64,000 nucleotides of DNA from Streptomyces sp. MUM 178J (GTDB lineage: Bacteria; Actinomycetota; Actinomycetes; Streptomycetales; Streptomycetaceae), in assembly GCF_022414575.1 (NCBI RefSeq), contig NZ_JADWYQ010000032.1:15336-79335 (forward strand), read 5' to 3'. Below the pieces are notes generated by a model. The model saw only the letters and a program-made list of their open reading frames with translations. It was not told the DNA's origin and searched no databases. Numbering within the stretch: position 1 is the first letter of the stretch; the number at the start of each line of letters is the position of its first letter. This document shows, one piece after another, positions 50,931 through 59,683 of the stretch. The translations under genes and the position numbers were made by a program.

Positions 50931-51468
50931 GAGCGGCCTCCTCGGGAGAACCGAACCTTCTCGGTTCTTTCCTCTAAATTCTGCACCTTGACCCGCGTTG
51001 CCCGAAATGGCGGACGCGGGCCGAGTCGGTTATAGGACGAACGGCTTGTCCTCGGCACTACAACTACACCATCTGTCCAGCCACGTCGGCCAAACCGATG
51101 GAATTGCCCTCTCAGGTGTCCATCAGCGGCGGAAGGCCGATGGACCATGCCATAGCGGACAGTCACGTCACAGTGACGATCAGTCACAGAGCGATCAGGA
51201 GTCGTCAGACCCCCCATTGAGTGCAATGCTGAGCATTCCGCCCTTACTTGGACGGAAGGAACCCTCCCCGGACTCCTTGTCCTATTTTGACACGAGGTTG
51301 GGTGATGGGCGCAAGAGCCCAGATAGTGCAGTCCATCACGCTTGAGACAAAGGCCCGTATCGGGACCTACGTCCTGGACAGAGAGCCTCTCCGGAGTCCC
51401 ATAAGCCTCAATGAGTCCAGCCGTCCCCACAAGTCCCAGCGGGAACAAAGGCCGAATGAGTCAGACGC
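50931..51468. other. bldC upstream regulatory region
   Basis: A 538-nt gap between bldC (transcribed leftwards) and a conserved hypothetical whose stop lies at 51469. It is less GC-rich than the surroundings, with stretches such as GAACCTTCTCGGTTCTTTCC near the bldC start and GTCACAGTGACGATCAGTCA near 51167-51190. The TGACNGTCAC-like symmetry of the latter may be a protein site. No convincing gene is present. Confidence 0.5.
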
Positions 51469-52326
51469 TCAATTGGCGAACTGAAGGTCCCTGACCGCGC
51501 GCCAACGCTCTGTCAGCCGGGCGTACGCCGTGCCCGCGCCCTCGCCGTCCCCGGCCCGCAGCGCCGCGATGCCCTCTGCCACATCCGCCGCCGAGCGGTC
51601 CTCGGCGAGCCGGGAGGCGGGCACGGCGTGCACCAGACCGCCGTAGTCCAGTTCGACCAGCGACTTCGGATGGAACTCCTCCAGCCAGCGGCCGACGTCC
51701 ACGAGCGCCTCCGTCAGCGGCCCCTCGTCGATCGTCTCCCGCAGTGTCTTCAGCGCCCGCGCCACCCGCCGTCTGGCCTGAACCATGGGGGTCCGGTAGC
51801 GCAGCACCGGCCCCGGCCCGGCGGCGCCGGCCTTGGAGCCCTCGGGGTCATACTCCCGCTCCTCGTCCGCGAAGAGCGTGAACCAGCCCACCGGCACCTG
51901 CCACACCGACGTCCTGATCCAGGGCCGGGCGTCCGGATTGCGCTCCCGCCAGCGCTCGAAATCGGCCGCCGCCTGCCCGCGCACCACCGGCGGCAGCGCC
52001 GCGTCCAGCAGCGGCGCCGGAAACCGGGAAGAAAGCTCCTCCAGCGCCAGCCAGCCGCGCAGCCGGGTCCGCCAGGGGCAGACGCACACCACCCCGTCGA
52101 CCTCCGCGACGAACGCGTCGCCGCTCTCGTGGACCGGCACCGCGACGGGCGGCACCGGCAGCAGGTCGGCGAGCGAGCGTCGCAGTTCGTCCTGGGCGCT
52201 CGGCGTGGCGTCGCGCCGGGCATATGCCGCCCAGTGGCTGCGCTCCGGCTCCGGAAAGGCCGCCAGCGGCTCGTAGACCCGCAGATAGGCCGCGTAGGGA
52301 ACGAGGACCGAGGACAGCGCTGGCAT
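51469..52326 (-). CDS. Conserved Streptomyces hypothetical protein
   Basis: A 285-residue soluble protein, start ATG at 52326 (MPALSSVLVPYAAYLRVYEPLAAF), with GGAAGG upstream. There are no transmembrane segments or recognisable catalytic motif. Noticeable features are PWRTRLRGWLALEEL, TSVWQVPVGWFTLFADEERE and LRYRTPMVQARRRVARALKTLRE. I recall a gene of this type between bldC and vdh in S. coelicolor (SCO4090), also uncharacterised. It is divergent from valine dehydrogenase, with a 154-nt shared upstream region. Confidence 0.8.
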   Translation of the reverse strand: MPALSSVLVPYAAYLRVYEPLAAFPEPERSHWAAYARRDATPSAQDELRRSLADLLPVPPVAVPVHESGDAFVAEVDGVVCVCPWRTRLRGWLALEELSSRFPAPLLDAALPPVVRGQAAADFERWRERNPDARPWIRTSVWQVPVGWFTLFADEEREYDPEGSKAGAAGPGPVLRYRTPMVQARRRVARALKTLRETIDEGPLTEALVDVGRWLEEFHPKSLVELDYGGLVHAVPASRLAEDRSAADVAEGIAALRAGDGEGAGTAYARLTERWRAVRDLQFAN

Positions 52327-52480
52327 GCTCCGATCCTTCCACGGCAGTACTCCGGGAGAGGGTGATCCTGAGCACTGGGTCCCAGCTACGCGCGCGTAGG
52401 ACTTACCCTCATCCCCAACTGCGCCTTCCCCACCCACAGGAAGGCCTTCATCCGCCGCTTCGTACTTGGGAGTCACCACC

Positions 52481-53575
52481 GTGACCGATGTGACCGACGG
52501 CGTCCTGCACACCCTGTTCCAATCGGAGCAGGGCGGCCACGAGCAAGTCGTGCTGTGCCAGGACCGCACTTCCGGCCTCAAGGCCGTCATCGCCGTCCAC
52601 TCCACCGCCCTGGGCCCGGCCCTCGGCGGCACCCGCTTCTACCCGTACGCCTCCGAGGAGGAGGCCGTCGCGGACGCCCTGAACCTCTCCCGGGGCATGT
52701 CGTACAAGAACGCCCTGGCCGGACTGGACCACGGCGGCGGCAAGGCCGTGATCATCGGCGACCCGGAGAAGATCAAGACCGAGCAGCTGCTGCTCGCCTA
52801 CGGCCGCTTCGTGGACTCCCTGGGCGGCCGCTATGTCACCGCCTGCGACGTCGGCACCTATGTAGCGGACATGGATGTCGTCACCCGCGAGAGCCGATGG
52901 GTGACCGGCCGCTCCCCGGAGAACGGCGGCGCCGGAGACTCGTCGGTCCTCACCGCGTACGGCGTGTTCCAGGGCATGCGCGCCAGCGCCCAGCACCTGT
53001 GGGGCACACCAACGCTCAGCGGGCGCAGGGTCGGCGTCGCCGGCGTCGGCAAGGTCGGCCACCACCTGGTGGACCACCTGGTGGCGGACGGCGCGACGGT
53101 CGTGATCACCGATGTGCGCGAGGAGTCGGTCCGCCGCATCCTCGACCGGCACCCGCAGGTGGTGGCGGTGGCCGACAGCGACGCGCTGATCCGCACCGAG
53201 GGGCTGGACGTATACGCCCCGTGCGCTCTCGGCGGGGCGCTGAACGACCAGACGGTCCCGGCGCTGACGGCGTCGGTCGTCTGCGGCGCGGCCAACAACC
53301 AGCTCGCGCACCCGGGTGTGGAGAAGGACCTCGAGGAACGCGGCATCCTGTACGCCCCGGACTATGTGGTCAACTCCGGCGGTGTGATCCAGGTCGCCGA
53401 CGAGCTGCACGGCTTTGACTTCGACCGCTGCAAGGCGAAGGCCTCGAAGATCTTCGACACCACGCTGGCAATATTCGCACATGCGAAGGAAGACGGGGTT
53501 CCGCCGGCTGCGGCGGCGGATCGGCTGGCCGAGCAGCGGATGGCCGAGGGCCGCGGCAATCGCCGGGGCGCATAG
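52481..53575 (+). CDS. vdh: Valine (branched-chain amino acid) dehydrogenase
   Basis: A 364-residue NAD-dependent Glu/Leu/Phe/Val dehydrogenase deaminating valine, leucine and isoleucine. [32 protein letters not shown] with the catalytic Lys, [12 protein letters not shown] and the Rossmann motif [13 protein letters not shown] are present. It matches Streptomyces Vdh almost throughout. In Streptomyces it feeds branched acyl-CoA starters to polyketides and membrane lipids. The GTG at 52481 ([13 protein letters not shown]) with GGGAG upstream is the start; a hairpin follows the stop. Confidence 0.95.
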   Translation: MTDVTDGVLHTLFQSEQGGHEQVVLCQDRTSGLKAVIAVHSTALGPALGGTRFYPYASEEEAVADALNLSRGMSYKNALAGLDHGGGKAVIIGDPEKIKTEQLLLAYGRFVDSLGGRYVTACDVGTYVADMDVVTRESRWVTGRSPENGGAGDSSVLTAYGVFQGMRASAQHLWGTPTLSGRRVGVAGVGKVGHHLVDHLVADGATVVITDVREESVRRILDRHPQVVAVADSDALIRTEGLDVYAPCALGGALNDQTVPALTASVVCGAANNQLAHPGVEKDLEERGILYAPDYVVNSGGVIQVADELHGFDFDRCKAKASKIFDTTLAIFAHAKEDGVPPAAAADRLAEQRMAEGRGNRRGA

Positions 53576-53581
53576 CCGCAG

Positions 53582-53615
53582 CGACGCTCCCCCGCCGAAG
53601 CCCGGGGGAGCGTCG
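53582..53615. terminator. Terminator hairpin after vdh
   Basis: CGACGCTCCCCCG at 53582-53594 pairs perfectly with 53603-53615 around an 8-nt loop, starting six bases after the vdh stop. Confidence 0.85.
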
Positions 53616-53988
53616 ACGCACGCTTCCCGCCACCCGGGCGCGTCCGGGGGCACCCCCGGGTGAAGTCTGACGAAGGAGTCCCGGGAAGGACCCGAGCCGC
53701 AGAAACACCGTGGGTTGCCCGCCGACCGTGGGAAAACATGGGAGAGAAGACTCACGCCGGTCGGCGGGTCGACCGCCGGGAAGACGTTAAAATCGCTGTT
53801 GACCAGCGAGGACAACGCGCCTCGCGGGCCCTGCGAGCAGGCGCGTCATGCGGGCGGCGTACCGTATGGGCGCGGAAGCAGGTACCGTTGAAGCTCACGG
53901 ACCGGTCTCTTCGCGGAGAGACCGCTCTGAACCATGAACGCGTCAAGACTCTGGGGCCGTCGAGCCCCGTCACCGAGGGGGTCGAGCC
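53616..53988. other. Upstream region of the DUF3073 gene
   Basis: About 370 nt without a gene. It contains TTAAAATCGCTGTTGACC around 53786-53803 and a GGTCTCTTCGCGGAGAGACC inverted repeat near 53903-53922 (the GGTCTC/GAGACC arms are perfect). Either could take part in regulating the downstream gene. I see no small RNA or coding frame that I can support. Confidence 0.45.
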
Positions 53989-54243
53989 ATGGGGCGCGGC
54001 CGGGCCAAGGCCAAGCAGACGAAGGTCGCCCGCCAGCTGAAGTACAACAGCGGCGGGACAGACCTGTCGCGTCTGGCCGACGAGCTGGGCGCCACGGGTC
54101 CGCATTCGAACCAGCCGGCGAACGGTGAGCCGTTCGAGGACGAGGACGACGACCCGTACGCCCGCTACGCGGATCTGTACAACACCGACGACGAGGACGA
54201 GGACGAGGAGTCCGGTCCGTCGTCGCAGCGTCGCGGCGCTTGA
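53989..54243 (+). CDS. DUF3073-family protein
   Basis: An 84-residue acidic protein. A basic start (MGRGRAKAKQTKVARQLKYNS) is followed by LSRLADELGA and a strongly acidic tail rich in DED and EDE. This is the actinobacterial DUF3073 family, nearly always beside purM in Streptomyces, with no known function. The charge asymmetry suggests nucleic-acid or ribosome association. A bidirectional hairpin separates it from the convergent purM. Confidence 0.88.
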   Translation: MGRGRAKAKQTKVARQLKYNSGGTDLSRLADELGATGPHSNQPANGEPFEDEDDDPYARYADLYNTDDEDEDEESGPSSQRRGA

Positions 54244-54275
54244 CGTCTGTCATCTGACACGTTCTGCACGCTTCC

Positions 54276-54302
54276 AACCCGGTCCGGGGCCCGGACCGGG
54301 TT
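54276..54302. terminator. Bidirectional terminator between DUF3073 gene and purM
   Basis: AACCCGGTCCGG at 54276-54287 pairs perfectly with 54291-54302 around a 3-nt loop. It lies between two convergent genes and ends in TT on one side and begins with AA on the other, so it can act in both directions. Confidence 0.85.
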
Positions 54303-54311
54303 GAGTGCTGT

Positions 54312-55391
54312 TCAGCTCGCGTAGTCGCCGACCAGCGTCGCGCCCGTCGTGTGCTCGCCACGCTCGGTGATCTCACCCGCGACCCAGGCCTCGACGCCGC
54401 GGTCCGCGAGAACGCTGAGCGCCACGTCGACCGACTCCGGCGGGACGACGGCCATCATGCCCACGCCCATGTTCAGCGTCTTCTCCAGCTCCAGGCGCTC
54501 GACCTGTCCCGCCGTGCCCACCAGGTCGAAGACCGCTCCGGGGGTCCACGTGGCGCGGTCGACCACGGCGTGCAGGGCGTCCGGGATCACCCGGGCCAGG
54601 TTGGCCGCCAGACCACCGCCGGTGATGTGGCTGAAGGCGTGTACCTCCGCGGCCCGCATCAGGGCCAGGCAGTCCAGTGAGTAGATCTTGGTCGGCTCCA
54701 GCAGCTCCTCGCCGAGAGTCCTGCCGAACTCCGGAACCTGCTGCTCCAAGGTCATGCCCGCACGGTCGAAGACAACGTGGCGCACCAGCGAGTACCCGTT
54801 GGAGTGAAGGCCGGAGGAGGCCATCGCGATGACCGCGTCACCCGTGCGGATGCGCTCCGCGCCGAGGACCCGGTCGGCCTCCACGACGCCCGTCCCGGCG
54901 CCCGCGACATCGAAGTCGTCCGGGCCCAGCAGGCCCGGATGCTCGGCGGTCTCACCGCCGACCAGGGCGCAGCCGGCCAGCACACAGCCTTCCGCGATGC
55001 CCTTGACGATGGCTGCGACCCGCTCGGGGTGCACCTTGCCGACGCAGATGTAGTCGGTCATGAACAGCGGCTCCGCACCGCACACGACGATGTCGTCCAT
55101 GACCATCGCGACGAGGTCGTGGCCGATCGTGTCGTACACGCCCAGGCGGCGGGCGAGGTCGACCTTGGTGCCGACGCCGTCGGTGGCGGAGGCGAGCAGC
55201 GGGCGCTCGTAGCGCTTAAGGGCGGAGGCGTCGAAGAGTCCGGCGAAGCCGCCGAGGCCGCCGAGGACCTCGGGGCGGCGGGCCTTCCTCACCCACTCCT
55301 TCATCAGTTCGACGGCGCGGTCGCCTGCCTCGATGTCGACGCCCGCGCTTGCGTAGCTGGCGCCGCCCTCGGCAGTAGAGGTCTCAGACAT
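54312..55391 (-). CDS. purM: Phosphoribosylformylglycinamidine cyclo-ligase (AIR synthetase)
   Basis: A 359-residue ATP-dependent ligase closing the imidazole ring in purine synthesis (FGAM to AIR). ATDGVGTKVDLARRLG, GHDLVAMVMDDIVVCGAEPLF, ALVGGETAEHPG, SSGLHSNGYSLVR and SHITGGGLAANLARV are the PurM-family motifs. The length is normal and the ATG is at 55391. It lies 91 nt downstream of purF on the same strand, so the two are probably co-transcribed. Confidence 0.97.
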   Translation of the reverse strand: MSETSTAEGGASYASAGVDIEAGDRAVELMKEWVRKARRPEVLGGLGGFAGLFDASALKRYERPLLASATDGVGTKVDLARRLGVYDTIGHDLVAMVMDDIVVCGAEPLFMTDYICVGKVHPERVAAIVKGIAEGCVLAGCALVGGETAEHPGLLGPDDFDVAGAGTGVVEADRVLGAERIRTGDAVIAMASSGLHSNGYSLVRHVVFDRAGMTLEQQVPEFGRTLGEELLEPTKIYSLDCLALMRAAEVHAFSHITGGGLAANLARVIPDALHAVVDRATWTPGAVFDLVGTAGQVERLELEKTLNMGVGMMAVVPPESVDVALSVLADRGVEAWVAGEITERGEHTTGATLVGDYAS

Positions 55392-55482
55392 GGCTGGGAG
55401 CTTTCGTGTCGTTGCCGTCCGTACGGGCCGTGCTCGGTGCACGGGCCGTACGGGGGAGCATGCGGAGCATTGCGGCTGCGGT

Positions 55483-57000
55483 TTACGGGCGGCGGAGCGC
55501 GTCGGCCGCGTCCGCGCCGCCCGCCAGCTCGGTCTCAAGGAGCTGCTTGCCGAGCAGCTCGGGATCGGGCAGGTCCATCGGGTACTCGCCGTCGAAGCAG
55601 GCGCGGCACAGGTTGGGCTTGGCGATGGTGGTCGCCTCGATCATGCCGTCGATGGAGATGTACGCGAGGGAGTCCGCGCCCATCGAGGTGCCGATCTCCT
55701 CGATCGTCATGCCGTTGGCGATCAGCTCCGCGCGGGTGGCGAAGTCGATCCCGAAGAAGCAGGGCCACTTCACCGGCGGGGACGAGATCCTCACATGGAC
55801 CTCGGCTGCGCCGGCCTCACGGAGCATCTTGACCAGGGCGCGCTGGGTGTTGCCGCGGACGATCGAGTCGTCGACGACCACCAGACGCTTGCCCCTGATG
55901 ACTTCCTTGAGGGGGTTGAGCTTCAGCCGGATGCCGAGCTGCCGGATGGTCTGGGACGGCTGGATGAAGGTGCGGCCCACATAGGCGTTCTTCACCAGTC
56001 CGGAGCCGTAGGGGATGCCGCTGGCCTCCGCGTAGCCGATGGCGGCGGGGGTGCCCGACTCCGGCGTCGCTATCACCAGGTCGGCATCGGCCGGGGCCTC
56101 CTTGGCGAGCCTGCGGCCCATCTCGACGCGGGAGAGGTAGACGTTCCGCCCGGCGATGTCGGTGTCGGGGCGGGCGAGATAGACATACTCGAAGACACAG
56201 CCCTTGGGCTTCGCTTCCGCGAATCGCGAAGCGCGGAGACCGTTCTCGTCGATGGCGATCAGCTCGCCGGGCTCGATCTCGCGAACGAAGCTCGCACCGC
56301 AGATGTCCAGGGCGGCGCTCTCGCTGGCGACGACCCAGCCACGGTCCAGGCGGCCGAGGACGAGAGGCCGGATGCCCTGCGGGTCGCGCGCGGCGTAGAG
56401 GGTGCCCTCGTCCATGAAGACCAGGGAGAACGCGCCCTTGACGTCCGGCAGAACCTTGGCGGCCGCTTCCTCCACGGTCAGCGGCTTGCCGTCCTCGTCG
56501 GTCTGGCCCGCGAGCAGCGCGGTGATCAAATCCGTGTCGTTGGTGGCGGCGACCTGGGTGGCGCGGCCGTTCTCCTTGGGGAGGGCGGCGACCATCTCGG
56601 CCAGCTCGGCCGTGTTGACCAGATTGCCGTTGTGACCCAGGGCGATCGAGCCGTGAGCGGTCGCCCGGAAGGTGGGCTGGGCGTTCTCCCAGACGGAGGC
56701 GCCGGTGGTCGAGTAGCGGGCGTGTCCGACCGCGATATGGCCCTGGAGGGAGCCGAGCGAGGTCTCGTCGAAGACCTGGGAGACCAGGCCCATGTCCTTG
56801 AAGACGAGGATCTGGGAGCCGTTGCTCACCGCGATTCCCGCGGATTCCTGGCCCCGATGCTGGAGGGCGTACAGCCCGAAGTACGTGAGCTTGGCGACCT
56901 CTTCGCCGGGGGCCCAGACACCGAAGACGCCGCAGGCGTCCTGGGGGCCCTTCTCTCCGGGGAGCAGGTCGTGGTTGAGTCGTCCGTCACCACGTGGCAC
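55483..57000 (-). CDS. purF: Amidophosphoribosyltransferase
   Basis: A 505-residue first enzyme of purine synthesis (PRPP plus glutamine to phosphoribosylamine). The N-terminal nucleophile cysteine lies in QDACGVFGVW after a short propeptide. The Ntn glutaminase (LQHRGQESAGI, GHARYSTTG) is followed by the PRPP-binding domain with RLVVVDDSIVRGNTQRAL. Four conserved cysteines near the C-terminus (for example NLCRACFDG) would hold an Fe-S cluster, as in B. subtilis PurF. The GTG at 57000 (VPRGDGRLNHDLL) is the family start. Confidence 0.96.
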   Translation of the reverse strand: MPRGDGRLNHDLLPGEKGPQDACGVFGVWAPGEEVAKLTYFGLYALQHRGQESAGIAVSNGSQILVFKDMGLVSQVFDETSLGSLQGHIAVGHARYSTTGASVWENAQPTFRATAHGSIALGHNGNLVNTAELAEMVAALPKENGRATQVAATNDTDLITALLAGQTDEDGKPLTVEEAAAKVLPDVKGAFSLVFMDEGTLYAARDPQGIRPLVLGRLDRGWVVASESAALDICGASFVREIEPGELIAIDENGLRASRFAEAKPKGCVFEYVYLARPDTDIAGRNVYLSRVEMGRRLAKEAPADADLVIATPESGTPAAIGYAEASGIPYGSGLVKNAYVGRTFIQPSQTIRQLGIRLKLNPLKEVIRGKRLVVVDDSIVRGNTQRALVKMLREAGAAEVHVRISSPPVKWPCFFGIDFATRAELIANGMTIEEIGTSMGADSLAYISIDGMIEATTIAKPNLCRACFDGEYPMDLPDPELLGKQLLETELAGGADAADALRRP

Positions 57001-57142
57001 GCCACCGAGTGTAGGCGAGATCGACCACTGGTCCGAATTGGGGACCGGTGCCAAGCGTCACACCTGTCGGGTATCCCCCCGCCGGGGGACGTCGGAGCTC
57101 GTCGGAACTCGCCGGAGCACGTCGGCGTTCTGCTGGGCTTTG

Positions 57143-57970
57143 TCAGGATTTCGGTGCGGTGGCCGTCAGCCCCCGGCCGTTCTCAGCAGTCAGTGTCAGG
57201 GCGCGCTGCTCGATCTCGTACGTCACCGAGTCCTGCTCCAGCACCCTCAGCACCGCGGTCTCCAGCTCCGCCTCCGGCCCCTCGCAGAGCTTCCGGGTGG
57301 TGGCCAGCTTGCTGAGAGTGATCGTGGACTGCGCCTCGTCGACGTCGGCCGCCACGCTGAAGGTGTTGCAGCCGAGGCTGCCGCGCAGGGTGCCCTCGTC
57401 GTCCAGCGTCAGATGCGCCTTCTTCTCGGCGCCGGCGGGCACCGAGGACACGGTCTCGCCGGAGACGAGGGAGGTCACCGTCCACTTGGTTCCGGTCAGT
57501 GGGGCGTCGGGCACGGCCGGGTCGGAGGTGAGTGCGATGGTGTCGCCCTGCCGGGTGGTGAGGGTGAGCCTGCCGTCGTCGACCGCCGCCGTGAGCATGC
57601 CGGAGAAGGCCTTGCGCAGCAGCTCCTCGAACTGCATCACCGGCTTCTCGCAGCCGATCTCCGTCATCGTTCCCTGGCCGACCGTGACGGTGTCGCCCTC
57701 GACGGTGGCATCGGCCTCGAAGCGGTTGCAGCCGTAGTTTCCCTCTGCGCGGCCCTCGTCGGTGAGGGTGATGTGCGCATCGGTCGGGTTCGCGGTCTTC
57801 TCGCCGTCCACGGTCACACTCTCGACGGACCAGCGGATGCCGGTGAGGGCGGGGTCCTCGGCCACCGAGCTGTCGGCCGGGCCCGACCCTGCGTCGGTTC
57901 CGCAGGCGGTGAGAGCGGCGGAGAGAACGGCGGCCAGCACGGCCGCGGGAAGGCTCAGCTGCTTTCGCAT
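57143..57970 (-). CDS. Lipoprotein with two META (HslJ-like) domains
   Basis: A 275-residue lipoprotein. The signal peptide ends in the lipobox LTAC, with the lipidated cysteine at residue 23. Two META domains follow (about 43-150 and 157-270). The first has NYGCNRFEADATVEGDTV and MTEIGCEKP, the second SLGCNTFSVAADV and TRKLCEGPE; each pairs a GCN cysteine with a later one, so disulfides are likely. META proteins such as HslJ are linked to stress or antibiotic tolerance in E. coli. Monocistronic; substrate unknown. Confidence 0.9.
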   Translation of the reverse strand: MRKQLSLPAAVLAAVLSAALTACGTDAGSGPADSSVAEDPALTGIRWSVESVTVDGEKTANPTDAHITLTDEGRAEGNYGCNRFEADATVEGDTVTVGQGTMTEIGCEKPVMQFEELLRKAFSGMLTAAVDDGRLTLTTRQGDTIALTSDPAVPDAPLTGTKWTVTSLVSGETVSSVPAGAEKKAHLTLDDEGTLRGSLGCNTFSVAADVDEAQSTITLSKLATTRKLCEGPEAELETAVLRVLEQDSVTYEIEQRALTLTAENGRGLTATAPKS

Positions 57971-58057
57971 GCCGATGGGACGGGAGGGACGGGCCCGCGG
58001 TTCCGCTTCCCCTCTTCCCTTTTCCTGCCGTTACCTCTTCCTTACTCCTGCGCCGCG

Positions 58058-58858
58058 TCAGCTGACGACGGGCAGCAGGGCCGACAGATCGGCGCGCTCC
58101 CCGCTCGCGCTGACCTTCGCAGCGTCCAGCGCCCGGCTCCACTCCATACGTCCGGTGGCCAGCCGGACCCAGGTCAGCGGGTCGGTCTCGACGACGTTGG
58201 GCGGAGTGCCGCGGGTGTGCCGCGGGCCCTCCACGCACTGGACCACGGCGAACGGCGGCACCCGCACCTCCGTCGACGCTCCCGGGGCCTTCACCGCGAG
58301 GACGTCCGCAAGCAGCCGGGTGCAGGCGGCCAGCGCCTGCCGGTCGTACGGGATGTCGACGCCGGTCGCGTCGGCGAGGTCGTCGGTGTGAACGATCAGC
58401 TCGACCGTACGCGTCACCAGGAACTCGTCCAGTCGCATCGCCCCGAACCGCATCGGGACCAGCCGGTCGTCCGGCGCGAGCGGCACCAGCTCACGGGCGC
58501 GTGCGGCGGCCCGGGCGAACAGCTCGGCGGGCTCGGCCTCCACCGCGAGCTCCCGGGTGTCCTCGTCGACCCGCCCCGCGGCCGTGCCGGTGCGCAACGC
58601 CCAGTCCGCCATCGCCACTTCGGGCACAAGCGGGGACTGCGAGGCCGACTGCTCCAGACCGCGGACCAGCGATCGCACCCCGAGGGCGAGATGCGCTGCC
58701 AGCTCACGCACCGTCCAGTCGCCGAGACGGGTCGGCAGGTCGAGCTGCTCGGGGGTGAGGGCGTCGATCGCCTTTCCCACGTGCTCGATCTGCGCGAGGA
58801 CCGCGGCGCGGGTCTTGGCGGGGTCATAGCGGCGGGTGCGCTTCTTGGCCGGAGGCAT
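58058..58858 (-). CDS. Maleylpyruvate isomerase-like (mycothiol-dependent/DinB-type) protein
   Basis: A 266-residue protein with a basic start (PPAKKRTRRYDPAKTRAAV) and a four-helix MDMPI/DinB-like domain. Metal-ligand positions fall in DWTVRELAAHLALGVR and RTVELIVHTDDLADATG. A sterol-carrier-like C-terminal part (DPLTWVRLATGRMEW) completes it. Actinobacterial members use mycothiol or have unknown substrates. It is annotated as a sterol-carrier family protein in relatives as I remember. It is divergent from the SnoaL-like gene. Confidence 0.8.
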   Translation of the reverse strand: MPPAKKRTRRYDPAKTRAAVLAQIEHVGKAIDALTPEQLDLPTRLGDWTVRELAAHLALGVRSLVRGLEQSASQSPLVPEVAMADWALRTGTAAGRVDEDTRELAVEAEPAELFARAAARARELVPLAPDDRLVPMRFGAMRLDEFLVTRTVELIVHTDDLADATGVDIPYDRQALAACTRLLADVLAVKAPGASTEVRVPPFAVVQCVEGPRHTRGTPPNVVETDPLTWVRLATGRMEWSRALDAAKVSASGERADLSALLPVVS

Positions 58859-59008
58859 GGGCCCGAGATTAACGCCCCCGGGCCGGTGAACGGCCTCGTG
58901 TGGCGGGACGCCTTGGCCGGGCGGACGATGAAAGGGGAACGGGACGTCAAAGACGCCAAAGGGGACGCAGAGGATTCACGGCGCTAGGGATGAAAGGTGT
59001 GAGCGACT

Positions 59009-59413
59009 ATGGGTGAGCACCCGGATGTGGCTCTGGTGCGCCGGGGCTATGACGCTTTCAGCAGGGGGGACATGGCGACGCTCGCCTCGTTGATGACGGG
59101 GGACGTCGCCCATCACGTGCCCGGAAGCAGCCAGATGTCCGGACACTTCAAGGGCCGGGACAACGTCCTGGCGATGTACGCCAAGCTCTCCGAGCTGACT
59201 GGTGGAACCTTCCGGGTCGAGCTGCACGATGTCTTCACGGACGGCCGCGGGCACGCGATGTCCGTCCACACATGGCGGGCGGACCGCGGCGACCGCGGCA
59301 TCGAGATGCGCGGCGGGCTGTTCTTCACGATCGTCGGCAACAAGTTCTCGGATCTCGACGAGTGCGTGGCGGACATCCAGGAGGCGGACGCCTTCTACGG
59401 GCCGGCCGAGTAG
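59009..59413 (+). CDS. SnoaL/NTF2-like protein
   Basis: A 134-residue cone-shaped NTF2-fold protein: DVALVRRGYDAFSRGDMATLASLM at the start, DVAHHVPGSSQMSGHFKGRDNVLAMYAKL in the middle and DLDECVADIQEADAFYG at the end. Members are ketosteroid-isomerase-like enzymes or binding proteins, and the sequence does not tell which. The ATG at 59009 begins right after a GTGAGCGACT stretch with weak ribosome-site character. A hairpin follows the stop. Confidence 0.8.
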   Translation: MGEHPDVALVRRGYDAFSRGDMATLASLMTGDVAHHVPGSSQMSGHFKGRDNVLAMYAKLSELTGGTFRVELHDVFTDGRGHAMSVHTWRADRGDRGIEMRGGLFFTIVGNKFSDLDECVADIQEADAFYGPAE

Positions 59414-59446
59414 GCCCGAGGGACAGTCCCGGGACCGAGCCGGACC

Positions 59447-59480
59447 CCTGCCCTGCTCACTCCCCTTGGAGCAGGGCAGG
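59447..59480. terminator. Terminator hairpin after the SnoaL-like gene
   Basis: CCTGCCCTGCTC at 59447-59458 pairs perfectly with 59469-59480 around a 10-nt loop. It lies between the SnoaL-like gene and the convergent purL and could serve both. Confidence 0.75.
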
Positions 59481-59683
59481 CCCGCTCTCCACGGTGAACG
59501 TCTCGCGATTGCCCGGCACACCGAGCCCGCGCCACAGGAAGGGGATGCCGCTCGCAGCCTCCGGGTCAGGCCGCCGGCTACGCGCCGCCGGGCAGCCCGG
59601 CGCCCCGTAGCGGCCGCGGCCCCCGCCCGAAGACGGGCCCCCGCCCGCGCGGACGCGGACAAGGGGCCCCGTACGACGGACGC

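Noticed and set aside
50927..51448. 173-codon minus-strand frame upstream of bldC
   Set aside because: Overlaps the bldC promoter region, no ribosome site and no homology that I recognise.
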